Assembly: GCA_025667525.1 (NCBI GenBank) | Contig: CM046879.1 | Span: 358,360,752-358,424,751, forward strand | Source: Glebionis coronaria | Lineage: Eukaryota > Streptophyta > Magnoliopsida > Asterales > Asteraceae | Direction of reading: 5' to 3' | DNA: 64,000 nucleotides | Shown here: positions 1 to 10,243 of the stretch, piece by piece | Numbering within the stretch: position 1 is the first letter of the stretch | How the letters are laid out: each line of letters begins with the position of its first letter | The notes under the pieces: generated by a model | The model's database searches: none | The model's input: only the letters and a program-made list of their open reading frames with translations | What the model was told of the DNA's origin: nothing | Position numbers and translations under genes: made by a program

Positions 1-81
1 ACACAACAAAGTTTCTCTACGTGTTTAACTTGATTTAATCTCGTTTACACAAGCTAAATCGATCTAAGTTTGGGATCAACA
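1..81 (+). mobile_element. 3' end of a Copia LTR (cut by window edge)
   Basis: The last 81 bases match, with scattered differences, the end of the Copia LTRs found complete at 7570-8085 and 31241-31776, including the terminal 'tttgggatcaaca'. No tRNA-iMet primer site follows at 82, unlike after 8085, so this is a 3' LTR or a solo LTR. The rest lies left of the window. Confidence 0.8.
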
Positions 82-311
82 TTGCACAAACATATCTTAA
101 TCATGTTTAGTGATCATAAAAAGTGATTAGCCTCAAAACTAATATTTTGTCAAATGTGACAAAATATTTTAATAAACTTTCTTTTTAAGAAAATGTTTTA
201 TTAAAATGGAAAATGTAAATTTGAATATGGCATATTCCAAATGTCATAAGAATATCCTTTGAAGGTAAAACTTACCTCAGATATTACTTCCCCACTAAAG
301 TACAAAAAGGA
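82..311. other. Unassigned AT-rich DNA
   Basis: AT-rich sequence between the Copia LTR end and the transposase fossil. No open frame or recognisable repeat was seen. It may be the decayed flank of the transposon that carried the downstream fragment. Confidence 0.5.
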
Positions 312-627
312 GCGGAGTCAACGGTTACTAAATGACTATTTTGGCGATGACGAGACTTCTCCAAAATACCCAGAAAGGAAATTTCGGTGAAGGTATCGTA
401 TGAGTTCTATACTTTTTTAAAAATAGTCAATGCTATTTTAAGTTATGAAGTCGATCTTCTTCCCGATTACTTTAATTTTTTCAAAAAGGATGGATGCCAC
501 CAGTCGAGTTATTATTCATCCTACTTTAAATATCACTTCGGCATTTCATAAATTGGCATATGAGTCATCACCTGATTCATTTGACGAGTACTTGAAAATT
601 AGTAAATGTACTTCTAGAGTGTAGAAT
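312..627 (+). pseudogene. PIF/Harbinger-like transposase fragment (fossil)
   Basis: Two short frames read like the region before the DDE domain of plant PIF/Harbinger (HARBI1/ALP1-like) transposases. From 312 the reading is RSQRLLNDYFGDDE followed by YPERKFR, a stop, then RYRMS. From about 484, in another frame, it reads FHKLAYESSPDSFDEYLKIS. The spacing and motifs (NDYF, FRRRFRMS-like, LAYG-like, DSFDEYL) fit that family. At least one in-frame stop and one frame change break it, and no catalytic DDE part follows. In active elements the enzyme cuts and pastes DNA. This copy is dead. Recognition is from motif memory, not a search. Confidence 0.6.
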
Positions 628-814
628 ATTGGTAATCAATAATCACAAGTGAGGTTGATGTTTTTAGTGAGAGAAAGTAGAGAGAGAAAGATGAGAGAAA
701 ATATGTAAAATGTATTAAGAAAATTTAAACAACCAACACCCCTTTACATTAAGGAAAGGGGTTTATATACCCAAGTCCATAAATGGACATGGGCCTCCGG
801 CCCATGAACATGCT
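628..814. other. Non-coding flank of element A with a small palindrome
   Basis: No coding signal. A 19-base hairpin, catgggcctccggcccatg (788-806, 8-bp stem, 3-base loop), lies just left of the LTR of element A. The rest is purine-rich (agagagaaag) and AT-rich sequence. Confidence 0.5.
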
Positions 815-1251
815 TGATAGGTGTGAAAACACCCATCATTTTACCACTTAATTATAATAATAACCAAGCTAAAACGTGTATTTTATGTCGTAAAAGTCAG
901 AATTATGTGTGGTTTGCGTTTTTATTGTGTTTTAGGACCAAAAGATGAAAATGGAAGAAAACACGGGCTTTCACGGGCTTTTATCGAATAAAACGAGAAA
1001 AGACGAATTCAAAAGATCAAGAGTGCAAAAAGAACGGAAGTCCAAGGCCTATTCTGAAGATTTATCAAAGAAAAAGTCAAAAGACGGAAGTTTAATGAAG
1101 TCGAAGAACCAAGGCTAATTAAAGAAGAAATATATAAGACGAGTTCAAATTATATCGACCAATCCCGAGACGACGTCGAGAAAGACAAAGAATTTAAATC
1201 GAGTCGAGACAAGAAGAAAGAAGGAAGAAAGCACCAACATTTTACTCTTCC

Positions 1252-1259
1252 TATAAATA
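1252..1259 (+). promoter_or_regulatory. Predicted TATA box, LTR of element A
   Basis: TATAAATA is followed by ccctcc, and the same block is kept in the 3' LTR at 63803-63810. It would drive transcription of the element. Predicted from sequence only. Confidence 0.5.
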
Positions 1260-1792
1260 CCCTCCTAATGTGTCATTAGGAGGGTGGTTAGTTAGTTTAG
1301 ATTAGGAGTAGTATAGTTTTATTTTATCTCTCTAGTTTTTCACTTTCTCTCTCTAGTTTTCCTTAATGTTCTTCAAGCTTTTTCTTTAATCTTGTTTAAA
1401 TCTTTGATCTTTATTCTTTTTAAATTCAAGTGTTTAATCATCTTCTTCTACCTTTCTTATTTTTTTTATCTTTGATTCATATTAATCTTTGATTTTATTT
1501 CATCTTAATGTTTATTTGATTTAAAATTTTATCTTTATAATCATCTCTAGGCTTTAATACGGATTAAGCTTTGAGCTTCACATGCTTACTGGCTTATTTT
1601 GTATTTAGCTTATTTGTTTTAAAGTTTTCTTGAAATTTTTGTATTTTTAAAGTTTGATTTAATAAAGTTGCTTATTTATAGTTTTGTAAGTTTTATTTGT
1701 TCTTATTTAGTTCCTTTAATTATAGTCTGGTTAAATTTCAGTTTTAGCTTATTGAATAGTAGCTTATTTGATTGCTTATACGAATTTCTTAC

Positions 1793-2130
1793 CTATCGGA
1801 ATAGGGATATCCCTTTCCGATCAGGTTTCCGTTTTGGCCCCCTTGTATTTCGATCACTTGATCGGAAAAGGGTTTATGGCATTCCGACTAGTAGGGTTTT
1901 GTGATTCCGATTGTGCTTGTTTTTCATACATTCCGACGGGAGTTTTTCCTTTGATATTACGATAGCTTTGTGTCTATTACATTCCGATAGCTTCCTTTTT
2001 CTAGTATTCCGATAGCTTCCTTTTTCTATTATTCCGATAGCTTTCTTTTATTTACATTCCGATAGGGATTCCGATTTGGATATTGATTGGACTTTCCGAC
2101 GGGATTCCGACGACTACATTCTGATGGGTT
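1793..2130 (+). repeat. Degenerate attccgatag minisatellite in LTR A
   Basis: A dozen or so copies of attccgata or attccgacg are spread over 340 bases. Around 1980-2070 they form tandem units of about 27 bases (attccgatagcttccttttt). Two opposite-strand copies (tatcggaat, ctttccgatc) lie at the left edge. The matching part of the 3' LTR is outside the window. Confidence 0.65.
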
Positions 2131-2539
2131 TCAGTTTTTGATTTCTATTTTTATTTTTATTTTTCATTTTAACTTCAAATTTAATTTTTTTTCCTGCCTT
2201 TTACTTAGTGTTATTTTAATTTTTTTTAAGTTAGAATTATTTTTAAGTTTAAATTTTATTATTCAGAATTTACTTTTTAAAGTTTTTAATTTTTCGTCAT
2301 TTACTTTTTAATTATTAATTTTTAGTTTTAAATTTCAATCTTCCACTTTTACTTAACGACATTTTCATTCCTTTTACATTTTTATTTAAATTTACATTTT
2401 CATTTTTCTTTAGTTTAAAATAGACAACCTTTTCCCTTTTCATTCCACCAAGAACGACTGATTCGCACTTTCAACTGTAATCAATTCGAATTGAATCGAG
2501 ACGAACAAATTTTTATACTTGCTAAAACCTTGTATTAAA

Positions 2540-2554
2540 TGGCGCCGCTGCCGG
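2540..2554 (+). other. Primer binding site, element A (tRNA-Asp type)
   Basis: TGGCGCCGCTGCCGG sits three bases after the LTR. It complements the 3' end of plant tRNA-Asp apart from one base (GCT for GTT), the usual primer of Athila-group elements. The site in element D at 43379 is the same but longer. Confidence 0.75.
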
Positions 2555-2850
2555 CTCATTTCGTGAAGATTAACGGTTTTTAGTGAGAGACGCATTGGAT
2601 TTTGGGATCCGTTCACTCGTGAACGTTATTTTTCGTGTCAAAAAAAAATTTCAAAAATCCATAAAAATAAAAAATTTCAAAAATCCAAAAACATTTTAAA
2701 AATCTTAAAAAGCATTTCTTTTTCGAGAGTTTTGCACCAAAAACATTCCTCTTCACCCTCTATTGTGTTTAATTCTTTTTCTCAACCCCTCTAATTTTTA
2801 ATTCTTCATGGATTCTTATGTCCATTTCGTAGGGTGTGGGAGACGATTAT
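2555..2850 (+). other. 5' leader of element A
   Basis: Untranslated leader. It is A-rich with repeated 'tttcaaaaatcc' phrases between 2640 and 2710, similar in character to the A-rich leaders before gag in E (38636-38700) and D (44025-44095). A second ATG at 2808 lies in another frame and opens only a short ORF. Confidence 0.5.
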
Positions 2851-4428
2851 ATGGGTGCGAATCATGTCAATGGTGTTCATGTGAGCAATGCGGAAAAGAT
2901 CTTCCACCCATTTCAACCGATTCACTATTTGGATTTTGTCCATCGTGGAATTCGACTAATTTATCCTTTTCTTCTAATCCACCTACTCCCCCCTTACATA
3001 TATTGTGGAAGCGATTCTCATTGGCATATTTTGTGTCTTATTCGATACCCGTCTCTTGACGAGCAAAAACTGGGTTACAATTATGACAATGGTAATAGCT
3101 ATCCACAGGATGCACTGGGTTTTTCTCAATACCCGTGTTGCAATTATTGTGGGGGCCCTCACGATACATCTTATTGTCAGCCAATGAATTATTATGAGCC
3201 AAATCTGTGTCCTCATTTTTCTTCACCGATGGATTATTATGAACCAAATCCGTGTTCTAGTTCTTCTCAACCGATGAATTACTATGAGCCACATCCGTGC
3301 TATAATTCCGGTTTTCAAAATTTTTAGCCCCCACAATACTTCCTCGTTCATCAACCTTCTTTTGGAATGAGTGAGGAACTACTCACTAGTTTGGCTGGAA
3401 TTATAGAACAATTAAATCGCCTCCCAGCTATCTTGGAAAAGGAAAGCCGACATGAGCAAGTATCTAATCTTAATGATTATACTCCGCCTCCTGTGCGTCC
3501 ATACTATTATGATGATGATGACGATGAGAACACTATTTCTTGGAATGATCTTGTTGCTCAACATCCTAGTGCAATTGTTATTCCTTCTTTTGATATCCCA
3601 AATACGTCTAAGGATTGTGATTCATCGAGTGAGATTAGTGAATTTGGTCTCGACAACTTATTTGAGGAGGTTTGTGATGTCCCTACTTTTGCTGAGCTTA
3701 CGGACGAGGTCGCTCTTAATGATGATGATTTTTCTCCATGCTATGAGAATTTCACCTTTGAAATTTCTCAATCTCCTCCGAGAGATGAGGGCGATGTTGA
3801 TTTATTCTCTCCGACTTAAGAGAAGTTCACCACTGAACTTGGTCTTGTAGATGAGGTGGAAGACGTTATTCTTCACGACAAATTGCTGAATGTTCATCTT
3901 CTTATTGCTAAAATTGAAGCGTTCAACTCTGCTCCTATTTCTGAGTCTTTACCTCCGTCTATTACTTCAGTTGAGAATAAGGATACAGCTATGGAGGAAA
4001 TCAACATTCTCTCAATACCTCCGGGTATTGATGATGATGATACGGAGGGGGATATTATTTTTGATAATTTGCTACATGAAGGTATTGTCCCAAGTCCCCC
4101 TCCCGAGCACCTTTCATCCACTCCTTTAGACACCATTACGGAGGATGAGTGCTTTGACCCGGGGGGTGACATTGACCATTCCATGATTGACAACTTTACG
4201 GCTTTGCCGCTCAGTGATAATCATATGTCTTTTGGGGATGACATGTTGATTCCTTTACCCACCCCACCTCCCGTGGATCACAACCTCATATACGTTTCGT
4301 ATATTGAGAGGACTTTTCTACCCTTCAAGACTTATCCTCCGGCCTCTTCTGTTTTATTTTCCTCCAGGAACAAAGACAAGGTCTTTGATCCCGGTATTAC
4401 ATTTGAGGCTTCCCCATGGACTATTTAA
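2851..4428 (+). pseudogene. Gag-like zinc-knuckle/acidic ORF of element A, two in-frame stops
   Basis: One frame runs from ATG 2851 to 4428 (about 526 codons), broken by TAG at 3325 and TAA at 3817. Near the N-terminus is a zinc knuckle, CNYCGGPHDTSYC (CX2CX3HX4C), followed by three copies of a Pro-Met-Asn/Asp-Tyr-Tyr-Glu-Pro unit ending in cysteine. The centre is acidic with a DDDDDEN run. The C-terminus ends with KDKVFDPGITFE, a motif shared with the ends of the element D and E polyproteins. The zinc knuckle suggests RNA binding. No protease motif or enzyme domain was seen. The same frame on both sides of each stop argues that the stops are late point changes in a single protein. From memory it resembles a family common in Asteraceae genomes. 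Confidence 0.65.
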
Positions 4429-5705
4429 TTCGGGGCCGAGTCAGGCTCGTGACTCGGTTACCAAAAACAAGCGCTTTTTGGGAGGCAACCCGAGTATCCA
4501 TCCTTTAAATCTGTTTTCATAATAAGTGTAAGGGGAGACCCTAGTATGTGTTTGTTTTTTTCTTTCTTATCATGTGTAGGGATTCGAGCTTTCAAAGATA
4601 CATTCTTGATAACTTTTGACGACCCGTGATTCCGTGTTCCCGTCTTCCCGGTTCTATCCTAAACTCTTTTGATTCTTTATTTTATATTCTTCAATATAAA
4701 ATAGGAATCAATTTAGTTGTCTCTTCCTTAGCAAGATTTAAACAACGTGCACAATGTCCTAAGTGTAGGGGAGTTTACTCCCACATGCTTAAACATTAAG
4801 GAAAATGTTTATATTAAGTGTAGGGGGACTTCTATCAAAGTTAAGTGGGCTTTTCCTTGTATTTGTCCTCATTTTAACTGAAAAATTGATTTTTCGACAT
4901 TTTTCAAAAATTTTGATCTATTTTGGCCTTGTAGTTTTTCCTTTGTTATAGTTACTTTATTTCTTTGCTAGAATAAATTTCAATAAAGTGGTTTAATTTT
5001 CAAACGTTGTGAATCTTTTGACTCAACCCGAGTTTACTTATATAAGTTTACTCTAGCTAGTATCCTTAACGTGTTTAAGTCAAGTTTTGCTAGGCTTTTA
5101 TATTGGGAACTTTAAAACGCGAAAGTCTTAACTCTTACGGGTTAGGAACAAGAACTTTCCGCAAGTTCCTATAATTGATCCTAGAAAGTCGTTTATCAAG
5201 GGAACTTTAAAATGCGAATTCTAAACTTGAAAAAGTCTAAGAAGTTTCAAGATCCTATAGGTAACTTGAAAACCCAAAACTTTGATTTAATTGGCTAAGC
5301 ATCCACGAGTCTCATTCCTTGAGATTTTAAATTGTGGAGAACGAGAGATGATAGAGTCAATTATAAGTTTGATATTCTTTCTTGTATTTATGTGAGTTGA
5401 TTATAAGCTTCTTCTCCCGTCGCTTGCTAATAAATTTTATTGCAATAAATAAGGTTGTACGATTTGAAAAGTTACTTAGCTTCTAACACAAGATCGTTTA
5501 AAAGTTGCTGGGTATTAATTAGAGTTCATAGCCAAGGCATAACTTATTGAAGCGGGATGCGAAGATTGGCGAGTCCGAAAAGGTCCTAACAAGGCATGAG
5601 GGCTACATTTTATTGCTAAAGATCCCAAGTGATGTGAAGAATCATTTATCAAAAATCAATATGAAGGATCGAGACACACGACGAAAAGCAAATACTCCCC
5701 TAAAG
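4429..5705 (+). other. 3' untranslated region of element A, left part
   Basis: Non-coding. It contains the post-ORF hairpin (ccgagtc 4436-4442 with gactcgg 4451-4457) followed by a gcgctttttgggaggcaacc block. Purine tracts of the form aagtgtaggggag lie near 4523, 4761 and 4815, and a hairpin aacatt/aatgtt near 4792-4809. The stretch 5390-5705 matches the 3' untranslated region of element D at 48590-48895, showing that A and D are related. Confidence 0.75.
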
Positions 5706-5710
5706 ATCAT
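5706..5710. repeat. Left TSD (atcat) of composite block B/E
   Basis: atcat immediately precedes LTR1 (TGATGAG at 5711). The same five bases at 62612-62616 follow LTR3. Removing the block restores a continuous match to element D. Confidence 0.8.
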
Positions 5711-7148
5711 TGATGAGACTGCAATTATACATAGTCTCATCGTCCAAATCGGGCTTAAAACGCTTAATATATCATCAAAATAACCAAATATATGCTTGTG
5801 TTTGTTCATTGTGTATTTTATGTACGGATATCGTGAAATCAACAAAAGATCACAAGAATGAAGCAAAAACGAACACGGGAAACAAAGCCGCACCAAGAAC
5901 CGGACCCAAATCATGAATTTCCAAAGAAGTCCTTGAAGAATTGAAGAATGTCGAGTTTGGTCCCTCAACTTTTGAAGATTGTCACTTTATACCCCTAAGA
6001 ATCTCAAAAATACTTTGGGGTCCCTAAAGTATGAAGACTTTACAAATTCAGCCCTTATGTTTAAAGAAGTTACATGTTATGTCCTTTTTACAACAAAGGA
6101 CTAACAATGCAAATAACAAAGGACTAACTGTGAAATGAGTCAAGGACCATTGATGAGAAAATTCCTTTTATGCTGTTATTAGAGGAGGGGGATAATCTGC
6201 CAACATCCTAATCTTTTCTAACCTAAATACCCAACAACACCATTAACTAACCCATTTACCCAAAACCCCCACCATACCCATGATAAACCCGGTTTACTAA
6301 TAAACAAGTCTTAACTTTTTTTTAGAACCCGTTTTTATTTATTATTAGTGGGGGGAAACTTCACTGTACACATCATCACCATCCACTAATCCCTCCAAGA
6401 ACCCTAAACACTCCCAGAATAGATCAATCCCCTCCCTAGCTTATAACCTAATTAAACTTGGGGTTATTCATCCATACCCCACTCCCAACATACCCAGATG
6501 GTCAAATCAGAATCCACATCAACTTATGGTCCCATTCCAGCTCATCAAAAGTCACAGGAATACCACTTTATGCAGAGATTAAAGACCAATGAACGTTCAA
6601 GATCGATTTGAGTGATCAACACTCAAATCCAATGGTTGTAAAGCATCCCACATTCTGGCAATCACATGGTAGTATAAGGGCGAATTCAAAATCATCATAT
6701 CCTCAAAGAATATGCTAGGGCATATTTGGGAATTCAAGAATTAGGTTTTAGGGCTTTTGTATCCTCATTATATCTATATATAGCTTAGTGTAATGGCAGT
6801 TTGCTCTTGTTCCAATTTTTAGTCAAGAATTTGTAATACACGAATTTTGAATAACAGTTGTGTTCCATTTTACTTGTCTTGCAATCATTTACATTCCAGC
6901 ACTTTAACTTATCAGTTACATTACTTTGAAAATTTCCATTTCCATTTTCTGTTTTCAAATTCACAAAATTTAAAATCCATCTTTAGTACTGTATCATAAG
7001 TTCTTGGTTTAAGCTGACTGACATCCAGCTTTTGTTAAAGAATTTTGGTTCATTATTGAAGTGGTAATAGGCTGTTGGTGGCTTGTTAGTTTATTGATAC
7101 TTTACTTTGAAGAAATACAAGGTTCTTTGATTCTCATAATCTCACAAG
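5711..7148 (+). repeat. LTR1 of block B/E, 3'-truncated
   Basis: It matches LTR3 from its first base to 'ataatctcacaag' (LTR3 59878), then stops. The remaining 2.7 kb of the LTR, the primer site and gag are missing. The LTR starts with hairpin GATGAGACT/AGTCTCATC (5712-5741). A TATA-like TATATATAG sits at 6775-6783. Confidence 0.8.
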
Positions 7149-7564
7149 ATGTTTCCAATGTGAGAATTTTTAGTGTGACTAACATTGCTTTAGAAATACC
7201 AAATATTTTTGACATAATCAAGTCGGGTTTTCATAAGGAGAGTTTAAAAGATGAAAAAGGGAAAGATTTTATATTGGATTTAAAAGATTTTTCTACAATG
7301 CTAACTCCGTCATCACCTCGTGTTTTGAGTGCTACAAGCTCGTCTTCTCCTTTTGACGATGCTTTGTGTGGACCTAGTGTGGGGAAGCCCCTTATGTTCC
7401 CTCCCCTTTCTCCAACGAGGACGAGATATTTGATCCCGGAATTGCTTATAAAGGGAAATCTCGGTCTTCCACCGATGCAATAAATGGAAAATCTTTCTAT
7501 TTGATTGGTGCGAGTCTACCTCGAGTAGCTCATGGTTTTTGTGACTTACACATTGCCCCACCCT
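7149..7564 (+). pseudogene. Polyprotein C-terminal module fragment of B/E
   Basis: From about 7154 the reading NVRIFSVTNIALEIPNIFDI and the following PSSPRVLSATSSS-PFDDALCG match the C-terminal module of the element D polyprotein (46918 onward). One G is missing from the ggggg run near 7380, which shifts the frame. The Copia element cuts the module at 7569, and it continues at 31782-31911 to the FDPGILHHQRT end. Function is unknown. The module is shared by three related elements in this window. Confidence 0.7.
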
Positions 7565-7569
7565 TTTAT
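7565..7569. repeat. Left TSD (tttat) of the Copia element
   Basis: tttat precedes the Copia LTR; the second copy is at 31777-31781. Joining the flanks recreates the coding sequence seen in element D near 47320. Confidence 0.8.
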
Positions 7570-8085
7570 TATTGGGAATAAATTAAGGCCAGATCACTTG
7601 AGCGCTGACAAGAACAAAACAAGCGTTGACAAGAACAAAACAAGCGCTGACAGCTCAAGCGTTGACAGGTTAAAGTCAAGCGTTGACACATTGAAGACAA
7701 GCACTGATGGAAGATATATTCTACGCGTGTATTATATTCTAGAATACTTCTAGTAAAGATAGGAACAACAATGTATTTTCTATATTTATCTTTACCTAGA
7801 ATAGTTGATACGTAGATTATTGTACAAGGCTTCTTATGTCTATAAAAGAAGACCTTTAGGTATAAGTTTCATATAAGTTTTCATTCGTAAACATCTCTCA
7901 TTGTAAGCAAGTTTGATATTGATAATCAAAGTGAAAGTTTGTTTATATCATTGTGTGTTCTTGTTTAAGTGTTAAATTCCGCATAACACTTAGATTCATA
8001 AAGCATATACAAAGGTTTCTCTACATGTATTACTTGATCTAATCTCGTATACACAAAGCTAATCGATCTAAGTTTGGGATCAACA
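7570..8085 (+). repeat. 5' LTR of the Copia element
   Basis: 516 bp, starting TATTGGGA (ancestral TGTTGGGA as in the 3' copy) and ending TCAACA. It carries six RRCGYTGACA-type motifs at 7601, 7622, 7643, 7658, 7679 and 7700, and a TATA box at 7841. The 3' LTR has one more 21-bp unit. Confidence 0.9.
7841..7848 (+). promoter_or_regulatory. Predicted TATA box, Copia LTR
   Basis: TATAAAAG lies about 140 bp after the phased motif cluster. The counterpart in the 3' LTR is TATAAAAA at 31532. Predicted from sequence. Confidence 0.55.
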
Positions 8086-8087
8086 AG

Positions 8088-8099
8088 TGGTATCAGAGC
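8088..8099 (+). other. Primer binding site, Copia (tRNA-iMet)
   Basis: TGGTATCAGAGC, two bases after the LTR, is the standard complement of plant initiator tRNA-Met used by Copia elements. Confidence 0.9.
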
Positions 8100-8183
8100 T
8101 TGTTGAGGAACTTTTGATGTTAAAGAACACCAGAACCCTAAAATCACCAAAACCCTAATTTTCTCAGAAACCCTAACAACATT

Positions 8184-10243
8184 ATGTCTGAAGAAATAAC
8201 CTCCTCCTCCTTAGCCTTACCAAACATCAAGATTCCCATGCTTGATGCAACCAACTTTGACTTATGGAAGTTCAACTTTGAACAATATCTGGGGATCTAT
8301 GACTATACACTCTGGGAGATTATTGAACATGGAAACACTTTCAATAAAGCTCAAAAGATTCTTAATGTCATTGCTCAAAGAACAGCTGTTGCTGGATGTC
8401 CTGAAGAAGATAAGAAAGAAAAACCTGGAGATGGTAGAGCTGTGGCTGCTGATGACATTACAAAGAAAAGGGTTGACATGAAAGCCCTAAATATTCTGAA
8501 AGTCTCTTTGGGACAAGAAAACCAGCATAAATATAGAGGCTATGAATCTGCTAAGGATCTTTGGGAAGCTCTTGAAGTTGCATATGGTGGCAATGCAGAC
8601 ACTAAGGAGGAAAAGAAAAAGCCACTTCTGCATGATTATGCTGTCTTCAAAGCTCAACCCAATGAGAAACTGAGTAGTGTGAGAAGCAGATTGCTTGACA
8701 TTACAAGCAAGTTGTCCTTCATGGGGACACAAGTTGGTGATGTTGACATCAATGCTACCTTTCTTAAAAGTCTTGGTGAGGCATGGAAGATTGAGGCAAG
8801 ATCTATTCTTGCCAACAATACTTACAAGAGCTCCTCGTTTGATGACATCTACAACAAACTAAGACTGTTGGAAGATGCAACTCTTTTAGAGCATGGAAGC
8901 AAATCTACCACCAGCAACATGGCCTTCTTCACTCATAGTGAAGGTCAATTCAATCAGAAGGACTCTTATATGCATCCAGTTACTGGATCATCATATGTCA
9001 GCGCTGGAACAAGTCCTGTCAACGCCTCCTATTCAGACGCTGACACATTTAAGAGTGACTCCCCAAGAGTTAAACCTGCTGGTTTAGATTTGGATACTGT
9101 TTGTGCTTACATTGCTTCTTTGCCCAATGGTTCAGTGATTACATATGAGGACCTTGAGCAGATAAGTGATGAGCACTTGGAAGAAATGGACATCAAGTGG
9201 AACATGGCTCTTGCTAGTATAAGAGCAAATAGGTGGAACAGAAGGTTTAAAAAGAAGATGACCTTCAATGCTAAAGACACAGCTGGATTTGATAAATCCA
9301 AAGTTGAATGCTACAACTGTCATCGTATGGGGCACTTCATGAGGGAATGTAGATCTCCTAGAAGATCTGATGGTGGTAAACCCTCAAGTCAGGTTGTTAA
9401 AGCTCAGGATTCCAAAGCCATGGTTGCAGTTCAAGGAATTGATGGTACAGGATGGGATTGGAGCTATCTGGCTAAGAATGTTGAAGAGGATAAAGCTTTT
9501 GTTGCTGATATTGAAGAAGAAGAGCATGTTGAATATGCTCTCATGGCACACTGCTCCTCTTCATCTGATAATGAGGTATATGATGACGCTTTTTGTAGCA
9601 AAGGTTGTAGGTTAAACACTGAAATACTTAACAAAGAGGTGTTAAAACTAAAAGATGATATGAGTACTGAAAGATGTAAATTGTCTAATTACCAACTAGC
9701 TCTTACTGAAACTGAGAAAACCGTTTCTGAATACAAGAAAATGGAATTTGACTTAAAAGATAAGATCAATATCTTAAAACATGAGTTAGAGGGTAGTATG
9801 GATATTAGAAACATCCTGGAAAGGGTTAATGGTGAATTACAGGCTAAGTTAGATGAGGCCATTAAGAATAAAGATAAGGTTGGCCTCAAAATTCAAAGAT
9901 TTGATAGAGCCACCCAAACCCTAGGAGACTGTGTGGCCAAACAAAGGGATCCTAAGGACATGACTGGGATTGGGATGAATGATTACTCTTTGGTTCCACC
10001 ACCAGCTGGTGACTTCTATGGTGTCCAACAAAGGGACTTATCTTGGACTGGTTTGCCAGAGCTTCAAGAGGAGGAATTCATTCCTCCACCAAGAGTTGTC
10101 ACTCCAGTTGAAGAGTATCAACAGATTCTGACTGACCTAAATGAGTGGAAGAAGGCTAACCCTACTCTATTTGTCAAGGGTGGCTTGCTATGTGAAAGTC
10201 CTAATGAGTCACCACCCATTAAGGTTACTAACCCAATCACTAG
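8184..10243 (+). pseudogene. gag: Copia gag, N-terminal part (split by Tekay insertion)
   Basis: ATG 8184 opens a frame intact up to the insertion. A UBN2/retrotran_gag-like capsid region covers roughly residues 10-240 (LDATNFDLWKFNFEQYLG, then a YTLWEII-like stretch). A first zinc knuckle, CYNCHRMGHFMREC (CX2CX4HX4C), begins at residue 376. A long coiled-coil region follows at about 475-565, rich in Lys, Glu and Leu heptads. Gag coats and packages the element RNA in the cytoplasm. The reading ends NPIT and resumes in frame at 22488 as GKAVDLGSN. A degenerate motif cluster (9000, 9021, 9036) lies in the linker. The apparent stop at 10257 belongs to the Tekay LTR. Confidence 0.85.
10239..10243. 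repeat. Left TSD (actag) of the Tekay element
   Basis: actag precedes the LTR (TGTGACA at 10244). actgg follows the other LTR at 22483-22487, so there is one mismatch in five. Confidence 0.7.

Larger units (their letters stand above)
815..2537 (+). repeat. 5' LTR of element A
   Basis: This LTR is about 1.72 kb. It starts TGATAGGTGT and forms a hairpin with ACACCCATCA (815-838, GAAA loop). It carries a TATA box at 1252, a pyrimidine-rich stretch after about 1310, and a run of attccgata repeats (1793-2130). The 3' border is set by the primer site at 2540, and the usual CA end appears decayed (tatta). The 3' copy starts at 63366; the first 190 bases differ at about ten positions. Confidence 0.85.

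Noticed and set aside
5642..5968. 108-codon minus-strand ORF across the A/LTR1 border
   Set aside because: It spans an insertion junction, so it cannot be an old gene; similar short frames recur at every related LTR start.
7601..7710. Regular 21-bp spacing taken as a CRISPR array
   Set aside because: Units are 10 bp with short spacers, occur in LTRs and ORFs of a plant Copia element, and there are no cas genes.
8088..8099. Met-type primer site as evidence of an integrated pararetrovirus
   Set aside because: Gene order, integrase and paired LTRs are those of Copia; no movement or coat protein motifs.
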